A DNA stretch of 64,000 nt, from the NCBI GenBank assembly GCA_022008415.1, contig JAIRBC010000010.1:107176-171175 (forward strand). Direction: 5' to 3'. The translations under genes and the position numbers were made by a program. Each line of letters begins with the position of its first letter. The stretch's first letter is position 1. The notes beneath the pieces were generated by a model. The model saw only the letters and a list, made by a program, of their open reading frames with translations, was not told the origin of the DNA and did not search any database. Shown here one piece after another: positions 62,521 to 64,000 of this stretch. The DNA comes from Cerina litoralis. Lineage in GTDB: Bacteria > Bacteroidota > Bacteroidia > Flavobacteriales > Flavobacteriaceae.

Positions 62521-62541
62521 AGGGTCTGGGGGGCAGGGGCT
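62521..62541. repeat. Three-unit GC-rich heptamer repeat
   Basis: AGGGTCT, GGGGGGC and AGGGGCT follow at a 7-base step, six bases beyond the nine-unit array but with an unrelated core. Confidence 0.35.
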
Positions 62542-62608
62542 GCTATTGTGTTTTTAGGTTGGATAATTTGATGGGATTTAGTTAAAAAGCTTCTTTAATT
62601 CCTGCTAG

Positions 62609-62631
62609 TTTGTCCGAAATTTTGGAACAAA
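62609..62631. promoter_or_regulatory. 23-bp operator-like palindrome upstream of the integrase
   Basis: Arms TTTGTCCGAAA (62609-62619) and TTTGGAACAAA (62621-62631) match at nine of eleven positions around a central T. It lies 68 bases before the integrase ATG and may bind a dimeric regulator or be the recombinase's own accessory site. Confidence 0.4.
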
Positions 62632-62699
62632 AGTTTTTTTTGCGCCTTTAATCTAAAAAAACAATTTCGTAAGGTTTTTATTTATAAATTGGTAGGGCA

Positions 62700-63878
62700 A
62701 TGAAGATAACCCTATCTCCCATAGAACACCGCGGTGGTACGCAGATCAAAATCTCTTTTGATTATGACCTGGAGGTAAAGGCCTATATAAAGCAATTTCC
62801 TGGGGTGCGATGGAGCAAAACCTACAACTCATTTTATATTCCATTTTCCCATAAGGCCAAAAGCGACCTCTTTCAGTACTTACGCGAGCAAAAATTTTAT
62901 GTAGATTACAGTGCTTTGTCCGCTTTAAAAAACAGGCCAAGATCTCCAAATAAAATTATTGGTGCGGAACTGAGCGGGACCAACAAGGAAAGGTTGAATC
63001 AATATCGCAATTATTTGGAAGGTAGGCGTTTAAGCGGTAGCACTATAAGTACTTATTCCACTTTTATCGCTTTGATGTTGGAGTATCTTAAGGAAACCCC
63101 GTTAACCGAAATAGACAACGAAAAGATAAGGTTGTTCGTGGAGGATATAATCCCAAAAAAGAATTACGGAATAAGCACCCATAGGCAATTGATCAGTGCG
63201 GTAAAGCATTTTGGGCTGTTGTTCAAAGAAACAAACATTGAAGGCCTTGTTCTGCAAAGGCCCAAAAAGAGCCAGTACCTACCAAGTGTACTGAGCCAGC
63301 AAGAAATAATAGACCTCCTGCGTTCTACAACAAATCTAAAGCACAGGGCCACCTTGGCGTTGCTCTACTCTGCCGGGTTGCGGATAAGCGAAATAATCCA
63401 ATTAGAACTCTGCCAGATCGATATAGACAGAAGGCAAATTAATATAAAACAGGCCAAGGGAAGAAAAGATAGAAATGTAATGCTGGCCGAGAGTTTTATC
63501 CCTTTATTGGCCAATTACATGGCAACCTACCGCCCAAAAAAATATTTTATTGAAGGGGTCAATGGTTCGTTATACAGCCCAACCAGTATAAGGGCCTTCC
63601 TAAAAAAGTCTTGTAAGCGGGCCGGTATAACAAAAAGGGTGACCCCACATACCTTGAGGCATTCTTACGCGACCCATCTTATTGAAAATGGGGTAGGACT
63701 AAGGCATGTACAGGAGTTGTTGGGCCATTCAAAACCAGAGACCACGATGATCTATACCCATGTGGCGCAAAGTGATCTGCTATCGATAAAAAGTCCGTTG
63801 GACACCGCGGTAACGAAACTATTAAAAACCGATAAAACGCAACGGAACCTGTCTTTATCCCGGAACATAAAAGGATAA
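62700..63878 (+). CDS. Tyrosine-type site-specific recombinase with extra N-terminal domain
   Basis: Integrase of 392 residues with a complete active site: Arg228 (SAGLRIS), Lys254 (AKGRKDR), His317 and Arg320 (HTLRHSYATH), His343 (LLGH) and Tyr352 (IYTHV). Residues 95-180 form the core-binding SAM-like domain. Residues 1-75 are an additional small domain (PGVRWSKTYNSFYIPF, YLREQKFYVDY) not found in XerC/XerD. It is the last gene before an att-like palindrome, so it probably acts there. Whether it belongs to a genomic island or to an integron-like cassette system cannot be decided in this window. Codon use looks like that of neighbouring genes. Confidence 0.93.
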   Translation: MKITLSPIEHRGGTQIKISFDYDLEVKAYIKQFPGVRWSKTYNSFYIPFSHKAKSDLFQYLREQKFYVDYSALSALKNRPRSPNKIIGAELSGTNKERLNQYRNYLEGRRLSGSTISTYSTFIALMLEYLKETPLTEIDNEKIRLFVEDIIPKKNYGISTHRQLISAVKHFGLLFKETNIEGLVLQRPKKSQYLPSVLSQQEIIDLLRSTTNLKHRATLALLYSAGLRISEIIQLELCQIDIDRRQINIKQAKGRKDRNVMLAESFIPLLANYMATYRPKKYFIEGVNGSLYSPTSIRAFLKKSCKRAGITKRVTPHTLRHSYATHLIENGVGLRHVQELLGHSKPETTMIYTHVAQSDLLSIKSPLDTAVTKLLKTDKTQRNLSLSRNIKG

Positions 63879-63883
63879 ACCGC

Positions 63884-63925
63884 TATATTTGTGTTGATAT
63901 AACAAGTTCGGGTGCAATAGGCCCG
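63884..63925 (+). promoter_or_regulatory. Putative outward promoter box and att-like palindrome
   Basis: Six bases after the integrase stop lies TATATTTG (63884-63891), a perfect -7 box pointing away from the integrase. It is followed directly by the imperfect palindrome TGTTGATATAACA (63892-63904; arms TGTT/AACA with 5 bases between) and a CGGG/CCCG hairpin (63909-63925). The order recombinase, promoter, recombination site resembles an integron attI/Pc or a phage/island att site. Only one side is visible. Confidence 0.4.
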
Positions 63926-64000
63926 TCTTTGCTGTCTTCCCCTGGTATTTTATTTAAAGGGACATGGGAAATATGGTATTGGAGATAAAACCAATGTGGT

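Noticed and set aside
63964..64000. ATG at 63964 opening a frame to the right edge as the next gene or first cassette
   Set aside because: Only 12 codons are visible, which is not enough to support a gene.

Overview
The window comes from a member of the Bacteroidota, almost certainly a marine Flavobacteriaceae bacterium of the Maribacter/Arenibacter/Zobellia type (the genus cannot be fixed from sequence alone). The signs are Bacteroidota-type promoters (TTG, 19-20 bases, TAnnTTTG), almost no Shine-Dalgarno sequences, several TTG/GTG starts, and family-restricted genes: DUF4252 pairs, DUF7935 and DUF6155 proteins, TamL (the lipoprotein TamA), a fused E1 alpha/beta 2-oxoacid dehydrogenase, BshC, and a lone HSDR_N protein. 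It is mostly ordinary chromosome of about 43-45% GC by eye, densely coded on both strands, with no rRNA, tRNA or CRISPR seen.

Layout. 1-9.2 kb: 3' end of uvrA, a LOG-family nucleotide hydrolase, a large M1-like exported protein without its zinc site, E1 dehydrogenase, DoxX protein, holA and a PD-(D/E)XK protein. 9.3-12.2 kb: a GT2 glycosyltransferase, an OmpA-type lipoprotein, a tsaC-type gene and a decayed alpha/beta-hydrolase remnant. 12.2-18.2 kb: a giant HEAT-repeat/c-type haem lipoprotein and a UvrD/PcrA helicase. 18.7-24.2 kb: a second OmpA-like protein, a DUF7935 protein, and an overlapping operon of one M1 peptidase and two patatins. 24.2-31.8 kb: recG and the leucine operon leuC-[four-helix-bundle gene]-leuD-leuA-leuB. 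31.8-39.1 kb: two MscS channels flanking a sigma factor/anti-sigma/DUF4252/S41/head-GIN locus. 39.4-46.7 kb: tamB-tamL. 46.7-50.5 kb: a 1.2 kb non-coding block, cbpA-cbpM, a small HMA-like protein and menB. 50.8-62.4 kb: glycosyltransferase, DEAD/DEAH helicase, DUF6155, DMT exporter, haem-binding protein, helical-repeat protein, flavin-binding oxidase, bshC and an M14 carboxypeptidase. 62.7-64 kb: a complete tyrosine recombinase followed by a promoter-like box and an att-like palindrome at the right edge, possibly the start of a mobile or cassette region outside the window.

The most unusual signal is not a gene. At about a dozen intergenic places there are short, degenerate tandem arrays with an exact 7-base period but a different heptamer at each site (clearest at 62452-62514, 52178-52233, 33837-33899, 30598-30639 and 28358-28399). 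They sit directly after stop codons or just before start codons and are frequent inside the leucine operon. Other unexplained structures are a large imperfect palindrome at 18559-18639, a GC-rich hairpin-rich block at 46980-47280, and GAACCGGTT-like palindromes near the promoters of three genes.
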